Below, piece after piece: positions 26,085 to 35,598 of a stretch of DNA of 64,000 nucleotides (its first letter is position 1; every line of letters starts with the position of its first letter). Source of the stretch: Actinomadura luteofluorescens (lineage in GTDB: Bacteria; Actinomycetota; Actinomycetes; Streptosporangiales; Streptosporangiaceae); the NCBI RefSeq assembly GCF_013409365.1, contig NZ_JACCBA010000001.1, forward strand, positions 8,556,001 to 8,620,000, read 5' to 3'. The position numbers and the translations under genes were made by a program. Under the pieces are notes generated by a model. That model searched no databases. It worked only from the letters and a program-made list of their open reading frames with translations, and was not told where the DNA came from.

Positions 26085-26255
26085 CGGGAATCGAGGAAGC
26101 GGACCCGCAGGGCACCGGGCTCGGCTTGCCCATCGCCCTAGAGGTCGCCTGGTTCTACGACGGTTTGCTGACGATTTCAGACGGCCGCAAGATGCCCGGT
26201 TCGTTCTGCGCCTGCCCTGAACGGCGAACCGTCCAGCGACGACACTCCGAGCTGA
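26085..26255 (+). pseudogene. sensor histidine kinase relic, C-terminal ATPase end
   Basis: Reads GTGLGLPIALEVAWFYDGLL, the G2 box of a HATPase domain, then after one missing base near 26215 it ends NGEPSSDDTPS with TGA at 26253-26255. Only the tail of the kinase is left. A separate HisKA fragment lies at 31436-31747. Confidence 0.6.
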
Positions 26256-26320
26256 CGGTTTCCATGATCCGCCAACACCTGCGGCGCCCCTCCGCCCGGC
26301 GGAGGGGGCCGCAGCAGCCT

Positions 26321-27652
26321 TCAATTGGAGCGGCGGGCGGTGGCCAGGGCGGCGGCAGTCAGGGGGGAGAGGGCCGTGACCGCCAGGATGGGGGAGGGGC
26401 TCCGTGACTCCGCGAGCGCCCCGGCGAGAGCCGAGCCGACCCCGCCGCCGACGAAGAACGTCAGGTTGAGCAGGCCCATGCCCGCGCCGCGCAGCGGCAT
26501 CGGGAGTCGTGCCGACACCTCACCGGTGATCACGACCTGGGTGACGGCGAACGCTGCGAGGCAGAGCGACGCCGCGACGACCGGCGGCCAGGGGCCGCCC
26601 TCACCTGTGGAAGCCGCGGCCAGTGCGGCGGCCGCGGCGAGCGCGGTGCCGGCCAGCAGCAGGCGGCCGCCCCGCGCGCCGAGAGAGCCGGCGCGCCGGG
26701 CCAGTGCCGCGCCGACCACGGCGCCCGGCAGCAGCGCGGCACCGATCTTGAGGACGTTCCAGCCGTGCTCCCCAGCAAGGACCTGTGGGACCACGTACAT
26801 CGCGGCGAAGAGCCCGCCGAACACCCCGGCCCCGATCACCGCCGAGACCCGGTAGCCCGTCTCGCCGAGCACCGGGTGCGGGACGAACCCGTCCGGCCGC
26901 CGCGCCACCCGCCATGCCAGCGCCCCGCCGGAGAGGACGAGCGCCGCCGCGAGCGCGGCGACGACCGCGCCGCCAAGGTCGAGCGTCCTGGCCTGGATGA
27001 GCACGAGCATCGCGCTCACGGCCGCGGTCAGCGCGGCGGCCCCCGCGACATCGACGAAACGGCGCGACCCCGGCCGCCGCGCCAGCCCGAGGCAGAACGG
27101 GACGGCCGCCACCGACAGCACAGGAAGCACGACGGTGACACGCCAGCTCAGCCAGGTCGTCACCGCGCCCCCGGCCAGTGTCGCCGCGGAGGCGAACACC
27201 GCCATGACCGCGCCGTATCCGGCGAGCACCCTCGGACGATCGGCGGGCTCCACACCGGCGAGCAGCGCGGCGCCCACCGCCGCCGTCCCCCCGGACCCCG
27301 CCGCCAGGACGAGCCGTCCGGCCACCAGGACGCCGAGGCTCGGCGCCGCGGCGCACACGACCGCCCCGGCGGCCAGCACCGCCGCCGCGATCAGCAGCGT
27401 GGCCCGCGCGCCCCACCCATCTGCCAGACGGCCGAAGACGGCGGTGCCGACGCCGAGCGCCAGCGCGTGCGCCGTCAGCACCCATGCGACCTCCGCGGGC
27501 CCGGCGTGCAGCTCCCTGGCGATCTCCGGGAGGGCCACGGCCGCCGCCGTCACGCCGAACACCGACGGCCCGAACAGCGCGCCGAGCCGCAGCGCCGTCG
27601 GCACCGGGCCCATGCGCGGCGCCGCGACCCCGGCCTCCGCGGTCGCGGTCAC
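26321..27652 (-). CDS. MFS transporter
   Basis: 443 residues with 12 predicted hydrophobic helices and the MFS loop motif (GRLADGWGARATLLI) after helix 2. It starts at GTG 27652, overlapping the upstream cupin stop by 4 bp. The DHA2/DHA1-like drug exporter type is likely. Coupled to the cupin and divergent from a LysR regulator, so export or uptake of a small molecule sensed by that regulator is plausible. Confidence 0.88.
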   Translation of the reverse strand: MTATAEAGVAAPRMGPVPTALRLGALFGPSVFGVTAAAVALPEIARELHAGPAEVAWVLTAHALALGVGTAVFGRLADGWGARATLLIAAAVLAAGAVVCAAAPSLGVLVAGRLVLAAGSGGTAAVGAALLAGVEPADRPRVLAGYGAVMAVFASAATLAGGAVTTWLSWRVTVVLPVLSVAAVPFCLGLARRPGSRRFVDVAGAAALTAAVSAMLVLIQARTLDLGGAVVAALAAALVLSGGALAWRVARRPDGFVPHPVLGETGYRVSAVIGAGVFGGLFAAMYVVPQVLAGEHGWNVLKIGAALLPGAVVGAALARRAGSLGARGGRLLLAGTALAAAAALAAASTGEGGPWPPVVAASLCLAAFAVTQVVITGEVSARLPMPLRGAGMGLLNLTFFVGGGVGSALAGALAESRSPSPILAVTALSPLTAAALATARRSN

Positions 27653-28137
27653 CGGTCGCCCCGCAGCGACGACCAGCGCTCGTCGTCCACGAAGTGCACG
27701 TCGTAGCGGTCCTGCTCGGCCCGCAGTCCCTCGAACGGCTCCAGCCCGTGCTGGACGCGGGCCAGCCGCCGAAAGTAGCCGAAGCGCTCGACCCCGGGCG
27801 CGAGGACGGCCAGCAGGTCGGCGCCCGTGCCGGCCGCCGCGCCGAAGGCGTGCGGTAGCCGCGGCGGGACGACGACCAACCCGCCCGCCGCGACGGTCTC
27901 AACCCGATCGGCGAGGAGGAATTCCATCGTCCCGTCCACGACATAGAACAGCTCGGTGGACAGCGCGTGGTAATGCGGGGCGGCGCCGTCGCGGCCCGGC
28001 CCCACCGTGAGCCGGTTGGCGCCGAGCGCGCCCGCGGTCTGGCTCGCGTCGGCGAGCAGGGTGAACGCCCCACCTTCCGGAAGTCCGACGACCTCCGCGG
28101 CCTCCGGGATGACGACGAGGGGATGCAACGACCTCAC
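27649..28137 (-). CDS. cupin-domain protein
   Basis: 162 residues. Cupin motif 1 is PHYHALSTELFYVVDGTMEFLL and motif 2 is GLVVVPPRLPHAFGAAAG. It resembles quercetin-dioxygenase-like or pirin-like small cupins. First gene of the cupin-MFS pair. It lies 116 bp from the divergent LysR gene, the classical arrangement for LysR control. Confidence 0.85.
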   Translation of the reverse strand: MRSLHPLVVIPEAAEVVGLPEGGAFTLLADASQTAGALGANRLTVGPGRDGAAPHYHALSTELFYVVDGTMEFLLADRVETVAAGGLVVVPPRLPHAFGAAAGTGADLLAVLAPGVERFGYFRRLARVQHGLEPFEGLRAEQDRYDVHFVDDERWSSLRGDR

Positions 28138-28253
28138 GCTCCTGTCGAATATCGGGTCTTCGTCCGAGCTCCATTCGAGCCGGGGAACAACCCGCGAACC
28201 ACAGGCGCTTGGGACCCTGAGTCATCACGGATCGAGATGAATCGAGGGGGCCG

Positions 28254-29126
28254 GTGGAACTGCGCCAGCTGGAGTACTTCGTAGCTGTCGCCGAAGAGGG
28301 CGGGTTCGGGGTCGCCGCCGAGCGCATCGGCATCGTCCAGTCGGCGGTGAGCCAGCAGGTCCGCCGGCTCGAACGCGAGCTGGGCGTGCGGCTCTTCGAC
28401 CGCACCACCCGGCGCGTCCAGCTGTCCGGCGCGGGCGAGCGGCTGCTGCCCGAGGCGCGTGCCGTCCTCGCCGCCCTGCACCGCACACGGCAGGTCGCGG
28501 CCGACGTCCGCGCCGGTGTCGACGGCGTCCTGCGCCTGGGCACCGTGCACGGCCCCGGCGACCGGATCTACCGCGTCCTCAGCGAGCTGGCCGCCGTGGC
28601 GCCGCGCGTCCAGGTCCGCCCCCGCCGCCTGGCCCTGTCCGACCGGCTGTCCGCGGTCCGCTCCGGCGAACTCGACGCCGCTCTGATCCGCGCGCTCAGC
28701 GACGCCCCCGGCCTCGAACTGCTCCCGGTCTGGACGGACCCGTTGTACGTCGCCCTGCCCGCCGGGCACCCCCTGGCGCAGCGCCCCGCACTCGACCTCG
28801 CGGATCTGGCGGACCTCCCCCTCCGCCTCGCCCCGCGCGAGGACAACCCGCCCTTCCACGACCTCATCACCAGCGCCTGCCGGACGGCCGGGATCGCGCC
28901 ACCACTCGGCCCGCCCTTCACCACGTTCCAGGAGACCCTCACCGACATCGGCGTGGGCGACCCGTCCTGGACCGTCTTCTACGAGGTGGCGGGCCTCCCC
29001 GAAATCCCCCGCGTCACCGTCCGCCGCCTCACCTCTCCCACGATGACGACCTACCTCGCCGTCCCGCCGGGCCCGCCCGTCCCGGCCGTTCGCCACCTGC
29101 TGGAAGGCTTGATCCGGGTCACCTGA
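28254..29126 (+). CDS. LysR family transcriptional regulator
   Basis: 290 residues from GTG 28254. The N-terminal winged HTH (ELRQLEYFVAVAEEGGFGVA, SAVSQQVRRLERELGVRLFDR) is complete and is followed by the periplasmic-binding-like effector domain (GTVHGPGDRIYRVLSEL onward). Its divergence from the cupin-MFS unit across 116 bp implies that it activates or represses that pair and itself. Confidence 0.92.
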   Translation: MELRQLEYFVAVAEEGGFGVAAERIGIVQSAVSQQVRRLERELGVRLFDRTTRRVQLSGAGERLLPEARAVLAALHRTRQVAADVRAGVDGVLRLGTVHGPGDRIYRVLSELAAVAPRVQVRPRRLALSDRLSAVRSGELDAALIRALSDAPGLELLPVWTDPLYVALPAGHPLAQRPALDLADLADLPLRLAPREDNPPFHDLITSACRTAGIAPPLGPPFTTFQETLTDIGVGDPSWTVFYEVAGLPEIPRVTVRRLTSPTMTTYLAVPPGPPVPAVRHLLEGLIRVT

Positions 29127-29539
29127 CGAAGACCGTGGGCAGCTGGTTCGGCTTGGCAGAGGAAGGAGCCGTACGGGCCGCGCGAAACGGTAGGACGCGA
29201 AGAGGTGTTTCCAGGTGGCGCTGATGTCGCGGGCGACGTGCTCGGGAGATCGATGAGCATCTCTGCGAAAAGGGGTGGCCCTGGCGTCGGTTCTGGTCAC
29301 GGCATATCAGCGGCTGTTCTCCGAGCCTGCGTCACCAAGCCCCCTCCGCGAAGGCTTCGTTACGTAGCGGGAAGTGATTTCCTGGTGTCAGATCTGACAC
29401 GGCCACCAGCAGCGCGGCCTGAGCCGCGGGCTTCCTCCGCCGCGAGCTCGAATCCGCGCCCCGTCCTCGCCTCGTCCACGCCGTTTCAACGCCTCGGCCG
29501 CTTCTGGCGTTCACCCGCCCGCCTGTGGTGACCGCGCCG
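29127..29539. other. non-coding gap after the LysR gene
   Basis: Nothing clearly supported. A minus-strand frame containing HVARDISATWKHLFASYRFA near 29200 could be a protein remnant but has no family match I recognise. Confidence 0.3.
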
Positions 29540-29850
29540 GATCCGGCCACCCGGGTCCTTGTCGCCCTTGGCCTGGTTGACGTTGTCGGTGACCGTCCAC
29601 AGCTGCGAGGAGGTCAGGTCGTGGGCGAACTGGCGGCGCCGGGCGGTGGTCCAGGCGTTGGCGCCCGAGCGCCAGGCTTGGGCGAGTGGGACCACGTGGT
29701 CGATGTCCAGATCGTCGCGCTGGGTCCAGGTCGCCCCGTCATAGGGGCTGGTCCGGGTCCCCGAGACGGCCTGGTACTGGTCGTTGGTCTGGACGTTTTC
29801 GCCGTCGCGTTCCAGGACGGTCTCGCGGGTGTTGCACGTTCCGGAGATGG
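29540..29850 (-). pseudogene. secreted-type HNH endonuclease relic
   Basis: Minus strand encodes CNTRETVLERDGENVQTNDQ, then WTQRDDLDIDHVVPLAQAW and TDNVNQAKGDKDP, the GmrSD/DUF1524-like HNH core (Asp-His-Val-Val-Pro-Leu). The signal peptide and the C-terminal third are absent, so it is a fragment. From 29851 to 30303 only unplaced coding-like scraps (LDAAHDLARFKQVQTLLRRW on the plus strand) are seen. Confidence 0.65.
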
Positions 29851-30303
29851 CGCTCGACGCCGCGCATGACCTGGCGCGCTTCAAGCAGGTTCAGACGTTG
29901 CTGCGCCGCTGGCGGCTGCGGGCCATCGCCTATGCCCGTCCCGATTACGAAGAGGCTGTGCAGGACCCTCTTGAGGGCCGAGAGGACACGTTCGTCCGCT
30001 ACACGAAGTGGACCTGGAGCGGGGTGTGCGGCTACTCGAAACCCGCACCAAGGACCCCGCCCTCAACGACACCACCCGCTGGGTACTGAACACGACCAAG
30101 ATGGCCGTGGAGCGGGCCGCTCGGGTGCCCCGTCATCGCGAGCTCGTCCACACGCCCGTCGTGACCGCCCCTGGGCACGCCTGCAGATCGCCACGATGGG
30201 CGGAGGACGCTGTCGGCGGCCTCCTCCACGGCGCTTCTGTAGGGCGTCGGCCTCGACGAAGACCGGGGCGGCGGGCACGCGGCATGGAACGAAGGTGGAC
30301 TGG

Positions 30304-30816
30304 ATGACCGAGGTCAAGCAGGTGCTCCAGCAGCAACTGTCGACCGCTTGGACGCTCTTCGAATACCACGCGCCGCAGTGGCACGAGGACGACCTGTTGT
30401 GGGAACCGGCACTGTCGCACTGGACCATGCACCAGGTCGAGGGCGGTTGGGCCTCCGACTTCTCCGACGTCGAGCCCACTCCCGTCCCGGCCCCCACGAT
30501 CGCCTGGCTGACCTGGCACATCGGCTGGTGGTGGACCACGGCGCTCGCTCATCTGAAGCAGACCGACATCCCGGCACGCGAAGAGATCGAGTGGCCGGGC
30601 ACCTGCACCTCGATCACCGAATGGCTGGGCGACATCCACGAGGCATGGCGGACGGCGCTGGCGGCCACCGACCGCCTCGACGAACGATCGGCGTTCCCCT
30701 GGCCCGAGGAGGCGGGCCACACCGTCGCCGACATGTGCGCATGGGTGAACATAGAGCTCATGAAGAACGTCTCCGAGATCGGCCAGCTCCTTATCCTGCG
30801 ACGCGCACGGCATTGA
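30304..30816 (+). CDS. DinB family protein
   Basis: 170 residues from ATG 30304, with AAGGTGG upstream. A four-helix DinB/YfiT-like pattern: LQQQLSTAWTLFEYHAPQW at the start, TIAWLTWHIGWWWTTALAHL carrying a conserved His, and a C-terminal NIELMKNVSEIGQLLILR. Such proteins bind a divalent metal through three His and many act in thiol metabolism or DNA-damage response. Not linked to a neighbouring operon. Confidence 0.85.
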   Translation: MTEVKQVLQQQLSTAWTLFEYHAPQWHEDDLLWEPALSHWTMHQVEGGWASDFSDVEPTPVPAPTIAWLTWHIGWWWTTALAHLKQTDIPAREEIEWPGTCTSITEWLGDIHEAWRTALAATDRLDERSAFPWPEEAGHTVADMCAWVNIELMKNVSEIGQLLILRRARH

Positions 30817-31149
30817 CCGGCGCACCGTCCACCTTGCCGACCACTCGATACGGCGAGGACGGGAGCCGGGCCGGGTGCTGATCCGGTTGCGTGCATCACT
30901 GAGGGGCGGTGAAGTCTGGACGCCTCACCGGGCCGCACGGCGCCCCCTGTCCTGCTGCGGGTCAAATCGGCGCGAATACGGCGAGCCCGCGTGGTCACCG
31001 GGTGCGGGGCGGCTGGGATCGTTCACTGGCAAGAACCGGACCGTCTTCATAGGTGTAACCCCGCGGTGAGCAGCTGGTCTGATCCGGTGCGGGTCAGTGG
31101 GGCAGGCCCATGCGGGCGGCCAGGCCGCGCAGTTCGCGGCCGCCGGCGT
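30817..31149. other. non-coding gap
   Basis: No gene seen. A short minus-strand scrap (SLAFTDAGGRELRGLAARMG ending at about 31097) looks like the C-terminus of some protein but cannot be assigned. Confidence 0.3.
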
Positions 31150-31383
31150 CGGTGAAGGCGAGACTGGTCCGGGCAGGGATGCCGTACTGATCAACGCGGC
31201 CGCCGCGATCGCCGCCTACCGCGGGCTGGACGGCGATGTGCGCGCCCGCATGGCCTCCGGCCTTAGGGGGCGGCAGCGGTCATCGACTCCGGCGCCGCCG
31301 AGAAGACGCTGGACCGGTGGGCTCAGGCCGCCGCCCAGCAGAACGGCCTCCCATCTCAGTCCGTTGACCGGGCCATCCCCTGA
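31150..31383 (+). pseudogene. trpD: anthranilate phosphoribosyltransferase (TrpD) 3' remnant
   Basis: Reads AVLINAAAAIAAYRGLDGDV then RARMASGL, and after a frame change IDSGAAEKTLDRWAQAAAQQ to a TGA at 31381-31383. Both blocks are the C-terminus of TrpD. The rest of the gene is absent, so it is a relic, presumably left by recombination. Confidence 0.6.
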
Positions 31384-31435
31384 CCGACCCGCCATGCCGG
31401 TGCCGGCGGCGGTAGTACTCGCCCGACGCTGCAGC

Positions 31436-31747
31436 CTAAGGGTGCTCCGAAGCGTCCCTTTGGAGCGACCAGAGCAGGGCGATGACCGTGTTCTCCAAGC
31501 GCTCGACGCTCTGCAATGCTTCCTTCAACGCCGCGAAAGGGTCGGCGACATCCCTGTTGGTCAGGGCTTCTTCCAACTCCAGTCGTAGCGCGGCAAGCGG
31601 TGTGCGCATCTCGTGCGAGGCCTGGACGGCGAATCGGCGCCGCCTTTCGGCCGGCGCCTCGCCGTTGAACCGGGCGCGCCGGTCGGCGTCGAAGCTCTTG
31701 CATACCTCGGTCGTCCTGGCCGAGATGAACTCGATGTCCTGGCGCAT
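31436..31747 (-). pseudogene. truncated sensor histidine kinase (HisKA only)
   Basis: 103 residues from ATG 31747, with AAAGGA upstream. Contains the phospho-acceptor H-box (QASHEMRTPLAALRLELEEA) and the second dimerisation helix (LENTVIALLWSLQ) but ends before any ATPase domain. Either a broken kinase or a stand-alone phosphotransfer domain. It follows the TetR gene by 43 bp on the same strand. Confidence 0.55.
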
Positions 31748-31790
31748 TGTGCGCGTCCTTTCGCTGGTGCGACGGGTGTACGCCGCTGCC

Positions 31791-32423
31791 TTATGGAGGG
31801 CCGGGGGAGTCACCGGGGGTGAAGACGCCGCTGAGGGCGGCGGCGTACGCGGCCGCGGCGGCGCTCTCGGCGATCTCGTCGTCCACCGGCCCGCGGGCGA
31901 CGAGCAGGCGGTAGTAGAGGGGGGCGCCGACGGCGCTGGTGACCGCGATGCCGTCGGTCCCCGGCGGCAGTTCGCCGCGTCCCACGGCCCGTTCGACGAT
32001 CCGGGACGCGAGGCGGTTGCGCTCGGCGATCACCGTCGCCCAGGCGGTGGACGCCTCGGGAGACCGGACGGCGGCGGCCACGACGCCCTCGACGAGCGCC
32101 CGGGTCCTGGGCTGCCGGTACAGCGCGGCGATGTCCAGAGCGAGCGCCCGGAGGTCGTCCTTCAGCGAGCCGGTGTCGGGTATCGGGATCTCGGTCTTGC
32201 CCATTTCGCCCAGCAGGTCGACGACGAGTCCCTCGACCGTCCGCCATCGCCGGTACAGCGTGGCCAGATGCACGCCCGAACGCTCGGCCACCTTCTCCAG
32301 GGTGAGCCCGGCGTAGCCGCCGGCCTCCAGTTCCTCCCGGGTCGCGGCCAGCACCGCCGCACGGGTGCGCGCCGTCCGGCCGCCGGGGCGTACGGCCCCC
32401 GTCGCGTGCGGCTTCGCGTCCAT
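31791..32423 (-). CDS. TetR/AcrR family regulator
   Basis: 210 residues, ATG 32423. The HTH region is AAVLAATREELEAGGYAGLTLEKVAERSGVHLATLYRRW (quoted here only to place it, residues about 22-60). The C-terminal TetR_C-type helices run to LSGVFTPG. It would repress a nearby or distal target. No adjacent divergent gene is intact, so the target is unclear. Confidence 0.9.
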   Translation of the reverse strand: MDAKPHATGAVRPGGRTARTRAAVLAATREELEAGGYAGLTLEKVAERSGVHLATLYRRWRTVEGLVVDLLGEMGKTEIPIPDTGSLKDDLRALALDIAALYRQPRTRALVEGVVAAAVRSPEASTAWATVIAERNRLASRIVERAVGRGELPPGTDGIAVTSAVGAPLYYRLLVARGPVDDEIAESAAAAAYAAALSGVFTPGDSPGPP

Positions 32424-32934
32424 CCGAGACGCCCCTTCCTATGGGTTGTGTCACAGGATAACGCGAAATCGTTCGCATTAACAGTCGAGGCGAGGCAGGC
32501 GCCGGCGGTGACCAGGGAGCCATGGGAGCCAAGTTCGGGAGCCACCGCCCGCAGGTCAGAGCGTTGTCCATAGCCTGACATCGTGTGTCCCGATGACCGC
32601 GTCCCGGGAGCCGGCCGGGGAGCCAATCCGTACGCTCCGCGGATTCCCGGAGCGCTCACCCAGACGGTTGATCATGGTGCCTGCGTCGCCCTGGTCGGCT
32701 GAGTTCGGCAACGGAAGCCCTACCGGCCTCCTTGAGATTCTCGTTGGCCCGCTTACAGTCAGCGTTCTCGGGCACGCAACTGCTTCAGTTGCTGGCGCTT
32801 GACCGAGGAGCGCGATGACGGGGTCATGGGCAAAGCGACCGCTGACAGCGTCGGCCCCGGTCTCGATGGCCGCTGCCCTGGCCGACAGCTACAGTCCTGC
32901 AGAGTTCGTCGTGCTTGACGACGCCTTCCGCGGC
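32424..32934. other. non-coding gap upstream of the TetR gene
   Basis: Contains the TetR promoter region. No gene recognised. Near 32895 a short PAEFVVLDDAF-like reading may be the start of the Uma2 relic in another frame. Confidence 0.3.
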
Positions 32935-33202
32935 GGTGATGCGTGCGGCGATGGTCCTGGAGGTGACGTCCGGGAGCCGACGGGACCGCAAGGGCGCCGA
33001 ACGCGATCGCGGACCCAAGCGGCGCGGCTACGCAGCCGCCGATATCCCGCTGTACCTGCTCATCGACCGGTTGGAAGGAAAGGCCACGATCTTCTTCGAG
33101 CCGCGCGGGGACGACTACGCCCACATCGTCTCGGTCGCCTTGGGGGAGGACCTCCCCATCCCCGCCCCGCTCGAAGGCGTGCTGCCCACCCGCGATTTCT
33201 GA
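32935..33202 (+). pseudogene. Uma2-family endonuclease (DUF820) relic
   Basis: Reads MVLEVTSGSRRDRKGAERDR, GPKRRGYAAADIPLYLLIDR, then HIVSVALGEDLPIPAPLEG, the second half of a Uma2 restriction-endonuclease-like domain (Glu of LEVTS and Lys of RDRK are the catalytic-type positions). The N-terminal half is missing or frameshifted. From 33203 to 33701 no gene is seen. Confidence 0.65.
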
Positions 33203-33701
33203 TCGCTCACGCCCCGGTGCATGAAGCCCTGCGCTGAGGGCGTCCGGCTGGTGGGCGGCTTCTTCTTCGTGGACGTTGGGCAGGAAGCCTTTCAGCTGAT
33301 CGCTTACCGAGGATTGCCGCCGCGGTTGAGGCGGTACCGGCCACGGTGATGCCGCTGTCGGTTGGCAGCGGTGCGGCTCTAGCCATATGGCAAAGCCGGC
33401 CATGCTGCACAGCCGGTGCGGGTTGTCGCCCGGAGCAAACAAGCGTGGCCACGCCCGGCCCGATGCCGTCCAACTTTACGGGTTCCGGCCGGACTGGTCG
33501 TCTACCGGCCGGGCGTACCACCAGCAGCCGGCCGAGAGCGATCGGCACGAGATTCCGTTCGCCTCGTGGAGGACTTCATCGAAGCCTTTGGGCCCACTCG
33601 ATGCCAGTCGGGGACCCATCGGCCTCCGCCCCGGGGCCGTGCTCGGGCTTCGTTGCTGGGCAGAGTGCCTGCCGCCCCGACCATGGGTGCCGAGGACGGC
33701 G

Positions 33702-33723
33702 TTATCATTATCGATAATGATAA
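33702..33723. promoter_or_regulatory. 22-bp perfect palindrome, operator/promoter of the regulator-ABC operon
   Basis: Arms TTATCATTATC and GATAATGATAA with no spacer. Extremely AT-rich in this genome. It ends 9 bp before the GTG of the regulator and contains -10-like GATAAT sequences, so it probably is both promoter and operator. With no Shine-Dalgarno sequence in the remaining space, the transcript may be leaderless. Confidence 0.75.
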
Positions 33724-33732
33724 TGTGGTCGG

Positions 33733-34317
33733 GTGAGAGATTCCAGGGAGCGCTGGGCGGAGCTGGCCCTGCATCCGGTGCGGATACGGGTTCTGCGGGT
33801 GGTCGGCGGCGGGCGCCGTAGCACGCGTGAGATCGCCGGTCGGCTGCCGGACGTGCCGCAGGCGACGCTCTACCGGCACCTGGCCGCGCTCGCCAAGGGC
33901 GGCCTGCTCGAGGTGGTCGAAGAGCGCAGGGTCGGCGGGACGAACGAGCGTGTCTACGCGCTGCCGCCCGGTGGGGCGGTTCTCAGTGGTGAGGCGCTGG
34001 CCACGGCGACGGCTGAGGACCACGGGCGTTACTTCACCGCCTTCGTCTCCAGCCTGCTCGCCGAGTTCTCCCGCTACCTGGCGCGCGAGCAGATCGATCT
34101 GGCTGCCGATGGCGTCGGCTACCAGCAGTCGGTGCTGCATCTGGACGATGAGGAGTTCGCCGACTTCGCCCGAGGTTTCACCGAACTCGTCCGGCCACTG
34201 CTCGGCAACGAGCCGAGGGAGGGGCGGACGGCGCGGCTGCTCGCGACCGTGCTCATGCCCGTGGACCCTCCGTCCACGCAGAAGGGCGGCGAACCATCCC
34301 CAACGGAGAGGACTTGA
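33733..34317 (+). CDS. winged-helix transcriptional regulator of the ABC exporter operon
   Basis: 194 residues from GTG 33733. The N-terminal HTH reads LHPVRIRVLRVVGGGRRSTR then LPDVPQATLYRHLAALAKGG with a wing (VVEERRVGGTNERVYALP), an ArsR/PadR-like fold. The C-terminal helical region could bind a ligand or dimerise. Placed directly behind the 22-bp palindrome and first in the operon, it is the likely autoregulator of the exporter. Confidence 0.87.
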   Translation: MRDSRERWAELALHPVRIRVLRVVGGGRRSTREIAGRLPDVPQATLYRHLAALAKGGLLEVVEERRVGGTNERVYALPPGGAVLSGEALATATAEDHGRYFTAFVSSLLAEFSRYLAREQIDLAADGVGYQQSVLHLDDEEFADFARGFTELVRPLLGNEPREGRTARLLATVLMPVDPPSTQKGGEPSPTERT

Positions 34318-34318
34318 C

Positions 34319-34687
34319 ATGGCGAAAGTGGCGGTGGCCGAGGACACGGTCGCGATCGCGTTCAACGCCTGGGAGCGGATCTGGACCAGGCGCTCGGAGG
34401 TGAGCGTCCCCCTTGCCGGGATCGTCCGGGTCGCCTGCGTCGATGCGCCCCTGCGGGTCGCGCGCGGGGGGCACCGCGGGCTCGTCGTCTCGGGCCTTAC
34501 CAAGATCGGAGTTTGGGGTGTGCTGCGCGGTCCGCGCCAGCTGGTGTCGGTGCGGCGTGGGCCCGGCCTGCACCTGACACTGAACCGCGGGGTCACCGGG
34601 GACGACTTCGACGAGATCGTGGTCTCCCACCCGAACGCCGCGCGGCTCACCGAGCGCATCCGGCAGGCTGCTGGGGCGCGGACGTGA
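34319..34687 (+). CDS. small PH-like protein of the ABC operon
   Basis: 122 residues from ATG 34319, with GGAGAGG upstream, 1 bp after the regulator stop. A strand-rich sequence (IVRVACVDAPLRVARGG, GLVVSGLTKIGVWGVLRGPR, LVSVRRGPGLHLTLNRG) like bacterial PH-domain proteins. No membrane span. Its stop overlaps the ATPase start, so it is part of the exporter operon. Role unknown. Confidence 0.75.
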   Translation: MAKVAVAEDTVAIAFNAWERIWTRRSEVSVPLAGIVRVACVDAPLRVARGGHRGLVVSGLTKIGVWGVLRGPRQLVSVRRGPGLHLTLNRGVTGDDFDEIVVSHPNAARLTERIRQAAGART

Positions 34688-35598
34688 CCGGCGGGGAGCT
34701 CCGCGTCGAGGTGAGGGACCTGACCAAGCGCTTCGGTGACGTCATCGCCGTGGACGGCCTCGGCTTCGCCGTGGAGCCCGGCCGGATCACCGGATTCCTC
34801 GGGCCCAACGGCGCCGGCAAGACGACGACGATGCGCATGATGATCGGTCACATCGCCCCCACCTCGGGCTCGGTCACCATCGGCGGGAAGAGGTACCACG
34901 AGCTCGCCAACCCCTCGTCCACCGTCGGCGCCGTCTTCGACGCCGCCTCCTTCCACCCGGATCATTCGGCCCGCGCCCATCTGCGCGTGTACGCCGCGAT
35001 GGGCGGCCACCCCGATGAACGCGTCGACGAACTGCTGGCGTTGCTGGACCTCACCGGAGTCGCCCATCGCAGGACACGTGGTTTTTCCACCGGCATGCGC
35101 CAGCGGCTCAACCTGGCGACCGCGCTGCTGGGCGACCCCCGGGTGCTGCTGCTGGACGAGCCGACCAACGGCCTGGACCCTGCTGGCACGGCCAGGCTCC
35201 GCTCGTTCCTACGGGACCTGGCGGGGGAGGGCCGCACCGTCCTGGTCTCCAGCCACGTCCTCGGCGAGATCCAGCAGGTCGTCGACGATGTCGTGGTGAT
35301 TCGCCAGGGGCGGCTGGTCGCCGCGGGACCGCTGGCAGAACTGTCCGGCCCGGCACCGGCGATCCTCGTCCGCTCGCCCGACGCGGACGCGCTGGCCCAG
35401 GCGCTGTCCCGGAATCCACCCGCCGGGTTCACACCGCGCCTGGAGCGGGTCGATCCGGAACAACTGCGCGTGTGGGGACTGAACGCGGCGCAGGTCGCCG
35501 ACCTGGCCGCGGCACACCGCGTCCGGGTCCACGGCCTGACCACCGAGCGACCCGATCTGGAACGGCTCTTCCTCGACCTGACAGGGAGCGCGCGTTGA
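34684..35598 (+). CDS. ABC transporter ATP-binding protein
   Basis: 304 residues from GTG 34684 (GTGA overlap). Walker A is GPNGAGKTTT (about 40-49), the signature is STGMRQRL, Walker B is VLLLDEPTNGLDP, and the H-loop is VLVSSHVLGE. DrrA/CcmA-type exporter ATPase with a C-terminal extension of the bacitracin/daunorubicin-export class. Works with the next gene's permease. Confidence 0.95.
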   Translation: MTGGELRVEVRDLTKRFGDVIAVDGLGFAVEPGRITGFLGPNGAGKTTTMRMMIGHIAPTSGSVTIGGKRYHELANPSSTVGAVFDAASFHPDHSARAHLRVYAAMGGHPDERVDELLALLDLTGVAHRRTRGFSTGMRQRLNLATALLGDPRVLLLDEPTNGLDPAGTARLRSFLRDLAGEGRTVLVSSHVLGEIQQVVDDVVVIRQGRLVAAGPLAELSGPAPAILVRSPDADALAQALSRNPPAGFTPRLERVDPEQLRVWGLNAAQVADLAAAHRVRVHGLTTERPDLERLFLDLTGSAR

